The notes under the pieces were generated by a model. It was not told the origin of the DNA. It saw nothing but the letters and a program-made list of their open reading frames with translations, and did no database searches. Of a stretch of DNA of 64,000 nucleotides, positions 8,429-17,496 are shown piece by piece. The stretch comes from an uncultured Luteimonas sp. Its GTDB lineage: Bacteria > Pseudomonadota > Gammaproteobacteria > Xanthomonadales > Xanthomonadaceae. Location: the NCBI GenBank assembly GCA_934541015.1, contig CAKTDC010000016.1:9665-73664 (forward strand), in the 5' to 3' direction. Position 1 is the stretch's first letter. Every line of letters starts with the position of its first letter. The position numbers and the translations under genes are program-made.

Positions 8429-9625
8429 GTGTCCTTCTTCGCGCATCTCGAACTCGTCCCCGGCGATCCGATCCTCGGATTGACCGAGGCCTACAACGCC
8501 GACGCCCGCACCACCAAGGTCAACCTGGGCGTGGGCATCTACTACGACGAAGGCGGCCGCATCCCGGTGCTCAAGGCCGTGCAGCAGGTCGAGCGCCAGC
8601 TGGCCGAGGCCAGCAAGCCGCGCGGCTACCTGCCCATCGACGGCATGCCCGACTACACCCGCGCCACCCGCGAGCTGCTGTTCGGCGCCGATTCGCCGCT
8701 GCTGGCCGAGGGCCGGGTCGCGACCACCCAGACCATCGGCGGCAGCGGCGCGCTGCGCGTGGGCGCGGAGATCCTGAAGAAGTCGCTGCCGTTCGCACGC
8801 ATCGCGATCAGCAACCCGAGCTGGGAGAACCACCGCGCGGTGTTCGGCGCGGTCGGCTTCGAGGTGGTCGACTACACCTATTTCGACGCCGCCTCGCACG
8901 GCCTCGACTTCGACGGCATGCTCGCCGACCTGCGCCGGCTGGAAGCCGGCACCGTGGTGCTGCTGCACGCCTGCTGCCACAACCCCACCGGCGCCGACCT
9001 CACGCCGGCGCAGTGGCGGCAGGTGATCGCGCTGCTGCACGAGCGCAACCTGTTCCCCTTCGTCGACATGGCCTACCAGGGCTTCGACCAGGGCATCGCC
9101 GAGGACGCGCTGGCGATCCGCCTGCTCGCCGAATCGCCGATCCGCAACTTCGTGGTCGCCAGCTCGTACTCGAAGTCGTTCTCGCTCTACGGCGAGCGCG
9201 TCGGCGCGCTGACCGTGGTCAGCGACAGCGCCGACGAGAGCCGGCGCGTGCAGTCGCAGGTCAAGCGCCTGGTCCGCGCCAACTACTCCAGCCCGTCCAC
9301 GCACGGCGCGGCCCTGGTCGCCGGCGTGCTCAACGACCCGGCGCTGCGCGCGCAGTGGGAGGCCGAACTGGGGCAGATGCGCACCCGCATCCACGGCCTG
9401 CGCGCGGGCCTGGTCGAGCGCCTTGCCGCGCACGGCGCGCCGCAGTTCGATTTCATCCAGCGCCAGGCCGGCATGTTCTCGTACTCGGGCCTGTCCAGGG
9501 CGCAGGTCGAGCGGCTGCGCGACGAGTTCGGCATCTACGCCGTCGGCACCGGCCGCATCTGCGTGGCGGCGCTGAACACGGACAGCCTGGACTACGTCGC
9601 CAGGGCGATCGCCGCGGTCGGCTGA
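8429..9625 (+). CDS. tyrB: Aromatic amino acid aminotransferase
   Basis: PLP-dependent class I aminotransferase (fold type I, aspartate/aromatic subgroup), 398 aa, cytoplasmic. The PLP lysine is K249 in SSYSKSFSLYGERVG; the NPSWENH and HNPTGADLT segments and the late R-I-C-V-A-A-L-N motif are typical of TyrB/AspC. Start is the GTG at 8429 (VSFFAHLELVPGDPI), where family homology begins. Its position after phenylalanine hydroxylase supports transamination of tyrosine/phenylalanine rather than only aspartate, but the two activities overlap in this family and cannot be separated by eye. Confidence 0.9.
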   Translation: MSFFAHLELVPGDPILGLTEAYNADARTTKVNLGVGIYYDEGGRIPVLKAVQQVERQLAEASKPRGYLPIDGMPDYTRATRELLFGADSPLLAEGRVATTQTIGGSGALRVGAEILKKSLPFARIAISNPSWENHRAVFGAVGFEVVDYTYFDAASHGLDFDGMLADLRRLEAGTVVLLHACCHNPTGADLTPAQWRQVIALLHERNLFPFVDMAYQGFDQGIAEDALAIRLLAESPIRNFVVASSYSKSFSLYGERVGALTVVSDSADESRRVQSQVKRLVRANYSSPSTHGAALVAGVLNDPALRAQWEAELGQMRTRIHGLRAGLVERLAAHGAPQFDFIQRQAGMFSYSGLSRAQVERLRDEFGIYAVGTGRICVAALNTDSLDYVARAIAAVG

Positions 9626-9651
9626 GCACGGCGCAGCGGGGCGGCGCGGGC

Positions 9652-11163
9652 TCAGGCCTGCGCGAAGTGCCCGTGGAAGCCGAGCGGGAAGCTGTACGGC
9701 AGCCAGGCCTGCGCCAGCGGGCCGTCGCCGATACGGCGCGCGTCGAGCACCGCGATCCCGCTGCGCCCGCGCAGCGGATCGAGCAGGGTGCCGACCAGCC
9801 AGCCGTCGTCCACGCGGGCGCTGCCGGGACGCGGCACGAACACGTGCTCCTCGGCCAGGATGTCGCGGCCGTAGCGGTACACCTCGCGCCGGCCGCTGCC
9901 CGGATCGACCATCGCCACCGCGTTGAAGTAGGGCGCGCCCGCCTCGCCCTCGACCACCGGCATGTACAGGCGCGCGCCGCGGTCGCCGGGGCTGCGCGGG
10001 TCGTAGAGCGGGAACTCCATCTCGCCGTGCAGCAGCCACTCCCAGCGCGCGCGGCCGCTGCGCAGGTCCAGCCGCAGTTCGGCCAGCGCCGGCGGCACCT
10101 GCGCCGCCGCGGGCGCGACGTGGCCGCGCATCACCGCGCCCATCGGCGAGGCGGCCTGGTCGGCGTCCGGGTGGAGCACGGCGCGCACCACGATCCCGCC
10201 GTCGCGCTCGAAGGCGTCGCCGAAGTGGTAGGCCATCGCGAAGTCGACCTCGAACCAGCGCGCCCGGTCGGGCGTGTCCTTGTCGACCACCGCGACCGGG
10301 CAGCCGCGCGCCGGGGCGAAGCGCAGGCTCTCGAAGAACGCGCCGCCCTCGCCGCGATCGAACGGCGCGAACACGAACACGAGGTGGCGATCGGTCATCG
10401 CGAAGGCGTGCAGGTAGCCAGGCTGCTCCACCGGCAGCACGTGCGCCTGGCGCAGCGTGGCGTCGGGCTCAAGGTGCCAGACCAGCAGGCCCGAGCTGCC
10501 CATCATCGCCAGCGCGCCGAAGTTCCACCAGCTGCCGTCGCGGTCGCGCAGCGGGTGCGCCGAGAACGGCAGCGCCTGCAGGTCCGGGCGCCAGGTCACC
10601 GGGCCGATGGTGTCGAGCGCGTCGGGATCGAGCTCGAACGCCGAGCCGCCTTCCCACAGCGCGAACAGGCGGCCGTCGATCGCGACCACCGCGGTGTTGG
10701 CGGGATTGGCGTCGTCGTTGTTGCGGATCGGCGCGACGTCCGGGATCGTGGTGCCGGCCACCGGCGTGTTGAAGCGGCCGGCTGCGCGCTCGCGCGCGAG
10801 CTTGGGCGTCTCCACCATGCGCCCGCGGTGGGTCACGCCGCCGTCGCCGAAGCGCCAGCCGTGGATCATGCCGTCGCCGTCGAACCAGTGTTCGTAGCGG
10901 AAGCCGCCGCGCTCGAACCAGGCCGGGCCGTTGCGGTAGAGCGTGCCGGCAAGGCCCCTCGGCAATCGCCCCTCGACGGCCACGGTCGTCGGGCCCAGGG
11001 CTTCGGCCGGCACCTGCCGCCAGCCGGCCATCCACGGGTGCCGGGCGAGGCCGGCGGCGAACTCTGCCGGGTCCGCGGCCAGCGCCTGGCCCAGCAGCGC
11101 GGGCGCCAGCGCGGCCACGGTCGCACCCGGCAGCAGATTTCGCAGGAAGCGGCGGCGGTCCAT
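9652..11163 (-). CDS. Carotenoid oxygenase family protein, exported
   Basis: Seven-bladed propeller Fe(II) dioxygenase of the carotenoid cleavage oxygenase family (RPE65/lignostilbene dioxygenase type), 503 aa. The four iron-binding histidines can be placed: H203 (SAHP), H252 (YLHAF), H313 (AYHFGD) and H497 near the C-terminus (GFHGHF). The N-terminus MDRRRFLRNLLPGA resembles a Tat signal, unusual for a family that is mostly cytoplasmic, so export of a folded iron enzyme is likely. Substrate is unknown (carotenoid, stilbene or another polyene). It follows a DUF2141 gene by 10 bases on the same strand, so they form an operon. Confidence 0.88.
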   Translation of the reverse strand: MDRRRFLRNLLPGATVAALAPALLGQALAADPAEFAAGLARHPWMAGWRQVPAEALGPTTVAVEGRLPRGLAGTLYRNGPAWFERGGFRYEHWFDGDGMIHGWRFGDGGVTHRGRMVETPKLARERAAGRFNTPVAGTTIPDVAPIRNNDDANPANTAVVAIDGRLFALWEGGSAFELDPDALDTIGPVTWRPDLQALPFSAHPLRDRDGSWWNFGALAMMGSSGLLVWHLEPDATLRQAHVLPVEQPGYLHAFAMTDRHLVFVFAPFDRGEGGAFFESLRFAPARGCPVAVVDKDTPDRARWFEVDFAMAYHFGDAFERDGGIVVRAVLHPDADQAASPMGAVMRGHVAPAAAQVPPALAELRLDLRSGRARWEWLLHGEMEFPLYDPRSPGDRGARLYMPVVEGEAGAPYFNAVAMVDPGSGRREVYRYGRDILAEEHVFVPRPGSARVDDGWLVGTLLDPLRGRSGIAVLDARRIGDGPLAQAWLPYSFPLGFHGHFAQA

Positions 11164-11173
11164 GGCGCGATCC

Positions 11174-11602
11174 TCAGCGCAGATCGATGTGGATGGTCTG
11201 GCCGGCTTCGCCGAACGCGAAGCGCGCCTCGTCCCAGGTCGGCTTGCGCATCACCCGCGGGTTGTTGCTGAAACCGTAGCCTTCGACCGGGATGCCGATG
11301 AGATTGGTGTCGAGCTTGCCGTTGCCGTTCTCGTCGTGCATCACCATCACCGCGTAGTCGCCCGGCGCCAGGTCCTCGAACACGATCTGCAGGCTCTTCC
11401 CCTCCGGCGCCTGGCGCACGGCACGCACGGGCTTGGCGCGGTTGTCCCAGCCGGCCTCGGAATCGACCAGGGCGATCTGCAGCTGCCCGGCCTGCGCGCG
11501 GATGCCATCGATCCGGATCGACAGGTCGGCGGCGAGGGCACCTGCGGCGGGGAGGGCGGCCAGCGCGGCGGCGAGGACGGGGATGCGGAAGCGGCAGGTC
11601 AT
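11174..11602 (-). CDS. DUF2141-domain exported protein
   Basis: A 142-residue protein with a signal peptide (cleavage near AGALA-A, residue 24). The DUF2141 body includes LSIRIDGIRAQAGQLQIALVDS, the central DLAPGDYAVMVMHDENGNGKLDTN and a C-terminal GYGFSNNPR. The start at 11602 is fixed by a good ribosome site (GGAGAT) and by the signal peptide; longer frames upstream are spurious. The beta-sandwich-like domain has no known reaction; the MHDENGNGKLDTN loop resembles a calcium-binding loop. It is the first gene of the operon with the carotenoid oxygenase, which suggests a periplasmic accessory or carrier role. Confidence 0.82.
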   Translation of the reverse strand: MTCRFRIPVLAAALAALPAAGALAADLSIRIDGIRAQAGQLQIALVDSEAGWDNRAKPVRAVRQAPEGKSLQIVFEDLAPGDYAVMVMHDENGNGKLDTNLIGIPVEGYGFSNNPRVMRKPTWDEARFAFGEAGQTIHIDLR

Positions 11603-11753
11603 GGCGATCTCCTGGGGGTTGTTCGACCCGATCCATGATCGGCAGGTGTGCCCGGACGCACAGGGGCCGGGAGTCACCGCGTCGACCTGCCGGAAGTCAC
11701 TTTCTGCCGCTGCGGCATTGCCTTCGCGCGGCGCGCGGACGCAGCATGTGCGC

Positions 11754-12857
11754 ATGCCGATCGCGCTGCACAGGCTGCTGCAACCGCTGGACATCCCCCT
11801 GCTGGTGACCTGGGGGGCTGTCGCGTATTCGCTGGTCGGGATCGATCCCGCGCCGGGCTGGCCGGCGTGGCTGGTGATGGCGGTGTTCCTGCTGGCGGCG
11901 CTGGCCACGCGCCCGGAGACCGGTGCGCGCGCGCTGGTGGTCCTGGTGGCGGTGCAGGCCGTGTGCGCCCTGCTGCTGGTGTGGCTGGCGCCGGATCCGG
12001 GCACCTCGCCGGTGCTGCTGGTGGTGGTGGCCGCGCAGCTGGGGGTGCTGTGGCCGCTGCGCGTGTGCCTGGCGGTGCTGCTGCTGCTCGACATCGGCCT
12101 CTACCTCGCCGTGCTCGGCGTCCACGGCCACGGCCGCGCGCTGTTCACCGTGCTCGTCTTCGGCGGCTTCCAGGGCTTCGCGCTGCTGGTGGGGCACTAC
12201 GCGCGCACCGCCGAACGCGCGCGCGACGCGCTGGCCCTGGTCAACGCCGACCTGCTGGCCACCCGCGCCCTGCTCGCCGACAGCGCCCGCGACGCCGAGC
12301 GCCTGCGCGTGGCGCGCGAGCTGCACGACGTCGCCGGCCACAAGCTCACCGCGCTCAAGCTCAACCTGCGCGCGCTCGCCGCCGATCCAACGCTGGCCGC
12401 ACGCGGGGAAGTGCAGGTCGCGCAGCAGCTCTCGGGCGAACTGCTCGACGACATTCGTGGCCTGGTGCAGGCGATCCGCGACACCCGCGGCCTCGACCTG
12501 GACACCGCCCTGCGCGCGCTGGCCGCGCCGCTGCCGCAGCTGCGGCTGGAGCTGTCGATCGCGCCCGCGGTGCGCATCACCGACCCGGCGCAGGCCGAGA
12601 CCCTGCTGCGCCTGGTGCAGGAATCGCTGACCAATTCCGCGCGCCATTCCGGCGCCCGCCGCGTCAGCGTGTCGATCGCGCGCCGCGGCGGCGCGCTGGA
12701 CGTGGCCATCGAGGACGACGGCCGCATCGCCGGGGCGCTGAAGGAAGGCAACGGCATCGCCGGCATGCGCGAGCGGGTGGCCGCCGCGCGCGGCCGCTTC
12801 GAGACCGGGCGCACCCCGGCCGGAGGGCTGCGCATCCTCGCGAGCCTGCCGGCATGA
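11754..12857 (+). CDS. DesK-type sensor histidine kinase
   Basis: A 367-residue membrane kinase: about five to six hydrophobic segments (residues 10-145) form a compact membrane sensor without a periplasmic domain, then a HisKA_3 dimerisation domain with the phosphorylated H191 in RVARELHDVAGHKL, then a HATPase domain (NSARHSG, DDGRIAG, GNGIAGMRERV). The D-box reads DDGRIAGALKEGNG, a little degenerate but common in this subfamily. The ATG at 11754 matches the start of the membrane region. It overlaps the response regulator by four bases (ATGA). By analogy with DesK it could sense membrane state, but this is inference. Confidence 0.88.
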   Translation: MPIALHRLLQPLDIPLLVTWGAVAYSLVGIDPAPGWPAWLVMAVFLLAALATRPETGARALVVLVAVQAVCALLLVWLAPDPGTSPVLLVVVAAQLGVLWPLRVCLAVLLLLDIGLYLAVLGVHGHGRALFTVLVFGGFQGFALLVGHYARTAERARDALALVNADLLATRALLADSARDAERLRVARELHDVAGHKLTALKLNLRALAADPTLAARGEVQVAQQLSGELLDDIRGLVQAIRDTRGLDLDTALRALAAPLPQLRLELSIAPAVRITDPAQAETLLRLVQESLTNSARHSGARRVSVSIARRGGALDVAIEDDGRIAGALKEGNGIAGMRERVAAARGRFETGRTPAGGLRILASLPA

Positions 12858-13492
12858 GCGCCGCGCCGGTCCGGGTCGCGCTGGCCGACGACCAGGCCCT
12901 GGTCCGCGCCGGGCTGCGCGCGCTGCTGCAGGCACAGCGCATCGACGTGGCGTTCGAGGCCGACGACGGCGCCAGCCTGCTGCGCCAGCTGGCCGCGCAG
13001 CCGGTGGACGTGGTGCTCAGCGACATCCGCATGCCGGGCATGGACGGCATCGAAGCGCTGCAGGCGCTGCGCGACGCCGGCGACGCCACCCCGGTGCTGC
13101 TGCTGACCACCTTCGACGACAGCGACCTGCTGCTGCGCGCCACCGAGGCCGGCGCCCAGGGCTTCCTGCTCAAGGACGCCGCGCCGGAGGACCTGCGCGA
13201 GGCGGTCGCCCGCGTCGCCGCCGGCGACACCCTGCTGCTGCCGGTCAGCACCGATCCGGTGCGCGCGCGCTACCGCTTCCACGACGACAGCGCGCCGCTG
13301 GACACCTTCAACGCGCGCGAGGTGGCAATCCTGCGCCTGCTCGCCGGCGGCTATTCCAACCGGGAGGTCGCGCGCAGCCTGTTCCTGGCCGAAGGCACGG
13401 TCAAGAACTACGTCTCGACCATCCTCGACAAGCTCGGCACCCGCGACCGCACCCGCGCGGTGCTCAAGGCGATCACGCTGCGGATCATCTGA
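12854..13492 (+). CDS. NarL/FixJ-type response regulator
   Basis: A 212-residue regulator: REC domain (residues 7-120) with the phospho-acceptor D57 in VVLSDIRMPGMDG, acidic pair near the start (ADDQ), and conserved T/K positions (LLTTF, LLKDA), followed by a C-terminal LuxR-type helix-turn-helix (about 145-205: FNAREVAILRLLAGGYSNREVA, then EGTVKNYVSTILDKLGTRDR). It starts inside the stop of the DesK-like kinase and is its obvious partner. The next gene downstream is a TonB-dependent receptor 150 bases away, a possible target. Confidence 0.9.
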   Translation: MSAAPVRVALADDQALVRAGLRALLQAQRIDVAFEADDGASLLRQLAAQPVDVVLSDIRMPGMDGIEALQALRDAGDATPVLLLTTFDDSDLLLRATEAGAQGFLLKDAAPEDLREAVARVAAGDTLLLPVSTDPVRARYRFHDDSAPLDTFNAREVAILRLLAGGYSNREVARSLFLAEGTVKNYVSTILDKLGTRDRTRAVLKAITLRII

Positions 13493-13643
13493 GCCCGCGC
13501 AGCCACCGGCGTGAAGGCGCGGCGGCGGCGGTTCGTGGCATGGTGGCGTCCCGTCCCCGCGCCTCCTCCATGACCCGCGACGACACCGCGCAGCGCAGGC
13601 CGGCGCTGCGGCGCCCCCCCCCGACCGGTCCCGCGACGCCGCC

Positions 13644-15785
13644 ATGACCGCCCTGCTCCGGCTCGCGCCGTGCCCGCTGCTGCTGTGCCTGGCGCTGCCC
13701 GCGGCCGCCGCCGAACCACCCGTCGACGAGGCGACCACGCTCGACCGCATCGAAGTGGCCTCGACCCGGCTGCGCGGGGTGCCGCTGTTCGAGGTGCCGG
13801 CATCGGTGGTGTCGATCGACCTGTCCGACGGCGGCTCGCGCCCGGGCACGAGCCTGTCCGAGGCGCTGGGCGCGGTGCCGGGCGTGGCCGCGCGCGAGCG
13901 GCAGAACTTCGCCCAGGACACCCAGCTGTCGATCCGCGGCTTCGGCGCGCGCTCGACCTTCGGCGTGCGCGGGCTGCGCCTGTACGCCGACGGCATTCCG
14001 GCGACGATGCCCGACGGCCAGGGCCAGATCTCGCACTTCGCCCTGGCCGGCGCCGAACGGGTGGAGATCCTGCGCGGCCCGTTCTCGGCGCTGCACGGCA
14101 ACTCCTCCGGCGGCGTGGTCCAGATCTGGAGCGCGCCCGGCGCGGGGCCGGCGCAGGGCCACGTCCAGGCCAGCCTCGGACGCGACCACAGCCGCACCCT
14201 CGCCGCCAGCCTGCGCGGCGGTGGCGCGGGCGCCGGCTATGCCCTGGCCGCCGGCCGCTTCGACACCGATGGCTGGCGCGACCACGGCGCCGCACGCCGC
14301 ACCTGGCTCAATGCGCGGCTGCACCTGGACACGCCGGGCGATGGCGCCCTGGTGCTGGTCGCCAACCGCTTCGACGCGCCCGACGCACAGGATCCGCTGG
14401 GCCTGGCCTGGGCCCAGGTGCTCGACGATCCGCGCCAGGCGACGGCGGTGGCGCACCGGTTCGACACCCGCAAGTCGGTGCGCCAGCACCAGGCCGGGCT
14501 GCGCTTCGAGCAGCCCTTGGGCAGCGGACATGGCCTGGCGGCGATGGCCTGGGCCGGCCGCCGCGCGGTGGAACAGTTCCTGGCCCTGCCGGTCGCGGCC
14601 CAGGCCAATCCGCTCAACGCCGGCGGCGTGATCGACCTGGACAACGATTACCGCGGCGGCGACCTGCGCTGGAGCTGGCGCGGCACCTTCGGCGGGCGGG
14701 CGGCGGAGCTGACCGCGGGCGCCAGCGTCGAGCGCCAGCGCCAGCACCGCCGCGGCCGCGAGAACTTCGTCGGCGACACCCTGGGCGTGCGCGGCGCGCT
14801 GCGCCGCGACGAGCGCAACCACGCCACCGGCACCGACGGCTACCTGCAGGGCTGGTGGCAGGTTGCCGACCGCTGGTCGCTGCTGGCCGGACTGCGCCAC
14901 AGCGAAATCGCATTCGAATCGCGCGACCGCTACGTGACCGCCGCCAACCCCGACGACAGCGGCCACGTGCGCTACCGGCACACCGCGCCGGTGGCGGGCG
15001 TCGCCTTTGCGATCCACGACGACCTGCGCGTGCATCTGTCCGCCGGCCGCGGCTTCGAGACCCCGACCTTCAACGAACTCGGCTACCGCGCCGACGGCGG
15101 CGCCGGCCTGGCCTTCGACCTGCGGCCGGCGGTCAGCGACAGCATCGAGCTGGGCCTGAAGTGGCGCGGCGCGGGCGGCGCGGCCCTGGAGGCGGCGCTG
15201 TTCCGCGCCGACACCGCCGACGAGCTCGCGGTGGCGCGCAACGTCGGCGGCCGCAGCAGCTACCGCAACGCCGGCGGCGCGCGCCGGCAGGGGCTGGAGG
15301 CGGCCTGGCGGCAGCCGCTCGCGGCGCAATGGGACCTGGAGCTGGCCGCCACCTGGCTCGACGCCCGCTTCCGCGAGGGCTACCTGGTCTGCCGCGGTGC
15401 CGGCTGCACCGTGCCCGAGGTCCCGGTGGCGGCCGGATCGCGCATCCCCGGCGTGGCCGAGCGCCAGCTGTTCGCGCGCCTGCAGTGGCGCAGCGAGCGC
15501 TGGGACGCGGCGCTGGAGGCGGCCGCGGTCGGCGCAGTGGCGGTGGACGACGGCGCCACCGCCTTCGCCCCGGGCCACGCGCTGCTGCACCTGGAGGGCG
15601 CACGCCGCTGGCAACGCGCCTCCGGCACCCTGCGCGCCTTCGCCCGCGTGGACAACCTCCTCGACCGCGCCCACATCGGCTCGGTGATCGTCAACGAGGG
15701 CAACGGCCGCTACTACGAACCCGCGCCCGGCCGCGGCCTGCTGCTCGGCCTGCGCTGGCAGTGGGCGGGCGACGCCGGGCCCTGA
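13644..15785 (+). CDS. TonB-dependent outer-membrane receptor
   Basis: A 713-residue outer-membrane transporter: signal peptide (to about AAAA-E, residue 23), plug domain (about 45-150, with LSIRGFGARSTFGVRG and GNSSGGVVQIWS), then a 22-strand barrel ending in ...LLLGLRWQW. An early TLDRIEVAST segment is the probable TonB box region. The plug sequence and barrel length fit the metal/siderophore-type group of receptors, but no ligand can be named. It relies on TonB-ExbB-ExbD, whose operon is at 23.7-26.1 kb. The 150-base gap after the response regulator contains a run of nine C (around 13613-13622), with no clear promoter. Confidence 0.88.
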   Translation: MTALLRLAPCPLLLCLALPAAAAEPPVDEATTLDRIEVASTRLRGVPLFEVPASVVSIDLSDGGSRPGTSLSEALGAVPGVAARERQNFAQDTQLSIRGFGARSTFGVRGLRLYADGIPATMPDGQGQISHFALAGAERVEILRGPFSALHGNSSGGVVQIWSAPGAGPAQGHVQASLGRDHSRTLAASLRGGGAGAGYALAAGRFDTDGWRDHGAARRTWLNARLHLDTPGDGALVLVANRFDAPDAQDPLGLAWAQVLDDPRQATAVAHRFDTRKSVRQHQAGLRFEQPLGSGHGLAAMAWAGRRAVEQFLALPVAAQANPLNAGGVIDLDNDYRGGDLRWSWRGTFGGRAAELTAGASVERQRQHRRGRENFVGDTLGVRGALRRDERNHATGTDGYLQGWWQVADRWSLLAGLRHSEIAFESRDRYVTAANPDDSGHVRYRHTAPVAGVAFAIHDDLRVHLSAGRGFETPTFNELGYRADGGAGLAFDLRPAVSDSIELGLKWRGAGGAALEAALFRADTADELAVARNVGGRSSYRNAGGARRQGLEAAWRQPLAAQWDLELAATWLDARFREGYLVCRGAGCTVPEVPVAAGSRIPGVAERQLFARLQWRSERWDAALEAAAVGAVAVDDGATAFAPGHALLHLEGARRWQRASGTLRAFARVDNLLDRAHIGSVIVNEGNGRYYEPAPGRGLLLGLRWQWAGDAGP

Positions 15786-15827
15786 CGCGGCTGCGCGACG
15801 CCGGCCGCCGGGCGGCGACCCCCGGCG

Positions 15828-16268
15828 TTACCCCGACTCGCGCGGATGGTTGAGCACCAGCCAGTACAGCCCGATCTGCTTGACCACGGCGACGAACTGG
15901 TCGAAGTCCACCGGCTTGCGGATGTAGCTGTTGACGTCGAGCGCGTAGGTCGCCTCGACGTCGAAGGGCTCGTCGCTGGTGGTCAGCACCACCACCGGCA
16001 GGCTGCGGGTGAGCTCGCTGGCGCGGATCGCCTGCAGCACCTCGCGGCCGTCGAGCTTGGGCAGGTTGAGGTCGAGCAGCACGATCGCCGGTAGCTCGCG
16101 CGGGTCGCGTCCGCTGTGCGCGCCGCGCGCGAACAGGTAGTCCAGGGCTTCGGCGCCGTCGCTGGCGACCGCCAGCCGGCCGTCGATGCCGGCTTCGGCA
16201 AAGGCGATCCGGGTCAGCTCGACGTCGTCCGGATTGTCCTCGACCAGCAGGATGTCGTGCTTCGTCAT
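15828..16268 (-). CDS. Single-domain response regulator (Rcp1-like)
   Basis: A 146-residue stand-alone receiver domain. Acidic pocket in LVEDNPDD, phospho-acceptor D66 in IVLLDLNLPKLDG, then VVLTTS and SYIRKPVDFDQF with the conserved Lys. The long loop between beta3 region and the VEDNPDD start, with GAHSGRDPRELPA, is typical of the Rcp1 family that pairs with phytochrome-type or PAS histidine kinases. It has no output domain, so it works by protein contact or as a phosphate sink. Its ATG overlaps the stop of the upstream histidine kinase, the likely partner. Confidence 0.9.
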   Translation of the reverse strand: MTKHDILLVEDNPDDVELTRIAFAEAGIDGRLAVASDGAEALDYLFARGAHSGRDPRELPAIVLLDLNLPKLDGREVLQAIRASELTRSLPVVVLTTSDEPFDVEATYALDVNSYIRKPVDFDQFVAVVKQIGLYWLVLNHPRESG

Positions 16269-17332
16269 GATGGTGTCGCGGCCTCGGGCGCCGGCAGTTC
16301 GATATGGAACGTGCTCCCGGCACCGGGAGCGGACAGGGCGCGCACGCTGCCGCCGTGGCGTTCGATGATGCGCTGCGCGATGGCCAGGCCGAGCCCGTGC
16401 CCGGCGCCGGCCTCCGCGCCGTGCAGGCGCCGGAACGGAACGAACAGCTTGTCAGCGTGCGCCGGATCGAAGCCGGCGCCCCGGTCGCGGATGCGCAGGA
16501 GGAGCCGGGAACCGGACCGTTCGCCGTCGACGCGGATCTCGACCCGCTCGCGCGCCGAGGAAAACTTCCACGCATTATGCAGGACGTGGCCCAGCGCCCG
16601 CTTCAGCTGGCGCTCGTCGCCCAGCGCGGCCAGGCCCGGCTGCACCGCGATGTCCGCGTCCCGCTGCGGCTCGGCGTCCTGCAGCTCGGCCAGGACCCAT
16701 TCGGCGAGCAGGCTCACATCGACCGGCCGGCTCGCCAGCGGATGCACCGCGGCGCGGGCGTATTCGAGCATGGCCTCGATCAGGCCTCCGGCGTCGGCGG
16801 CCGAATCGCGGATGCGCGCCAGCCAGCGGCGGCCGTCGTCGTCGAGCGCGCCGGCGCGGGTCGCATCGAGCTGGCGCGCGTATCCCTCGATCGCGCGCAG
16901 GCTGGCACGCAGCTCGTGCGAGATGCCGTAGCTCCAGTACTCGTCCTGCTGGCGGTCCCGCTCCCCGGCGCGGGCGTCGGCCACGCGCAGCAGCAGCAGG
17001 CACCGGCCCGGCACCCCGGGCAGCGCACCGACTTCAAGCAGCAGCCGGCGCTCGCCGCCGTCCGGATGGCGCCAGGCGAATTCCGGGCCGACGGCGGCCA
17101 CGCCGGAGCCCGGCGCCACGAGCGCGTCATCGATCCGGCGCGCATGCTCCGGGAACAGCCGCCGGTGCGCCGGTCCGCCGACCAGCTCCGCCGCCGCATG
17201 CCCGAGCAGGGCTTCGATCCCGGCATCCGCGCCCGCCCAGCGTCCGTCGACGGCGAGCACCGCGACACCGCGCCGGGGAGGCTCGGCGGCCTCCGGCGCC
17301 GGGAACTCCGGCGGCGGGCTCGGTTGCGGCAT
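16265..17332 (-). CDS. PAS-domain soluble histidine kinase
   Basis: A 355-residue kinase without membrane segments. A Pro-rich start leads to a PAS-like domain (about 24-120: GVAVLAVDGRW, LLGHAAAELVG), then HisKA with H139 in WSYGISHELRASLRAIEGYA, then HATPase_c (VLHNAWKFSS, RDRGAGFD, GAGHGLGLAIAQRIIERHGG). ATG at 17332 is preferred, since frames further upstream run into the divergent symporter's leader. Cytoplasmic PAS kinases paired with single-domain regulators often sense light, redox or small ligands; no cofactor-binding signature such as the GAF/PHY set is visible, so this kinase is not a phytochrome. Confidence 0.87.
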   Translation of the reverse strand: MPQPSPPPEFPAPEAAEPPRRGVAVLAVDGRWAGADAGIEALLGHAAAELVGGPAHRRLFPEHARRIDDALVAPGSGVAAVGPEFAWRHPDGGERRLLLEVGALPGVPGRCLLLLRVADARAGERDRQQDEYWSYGISHELRASLRAIEGYARQLDATRAGALDDDGRRWLARIRDSAADAGGLIEAMLEYARAAVHPLASRPVDVSLLAEWVLAELQDAEPQRDADIAVQPGLAALGDERQLKRALGHVLHNAWKFSSARERVEIRVDGERSGSRLLLRIRDRGAGFDPAHADKLFVPFRRLHGAEAGAGHGLGLAIAQRIIERHGGSVRALSAPGAGSTFHIELPAPEAATPS

Positions 17333-17496
17333 GGGCGGGTCGGCATCTGGGCTCCAGGGAATGTTCAAGTGTATGGGCGGCAATGTCGACGGCCGGTGCA
17401 CGATCGCCGCAGGGGCCACCGGTACGGCGCGGGCATTGGCGCAGCGGCGGCCTCTCCGCCACACTGCGCAGCTGCATCCAGGGGGACCCTCGCCGC

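Noticed and set aside
13611..13624. Run of nine C before the TonB-dependent receptor as a phase-variable tract
   Set aside because: It is outside the coding sequence, about 20 bases upstream of the ATG, with no promoter spacing it could alter that I can identify; kept only as a remark.
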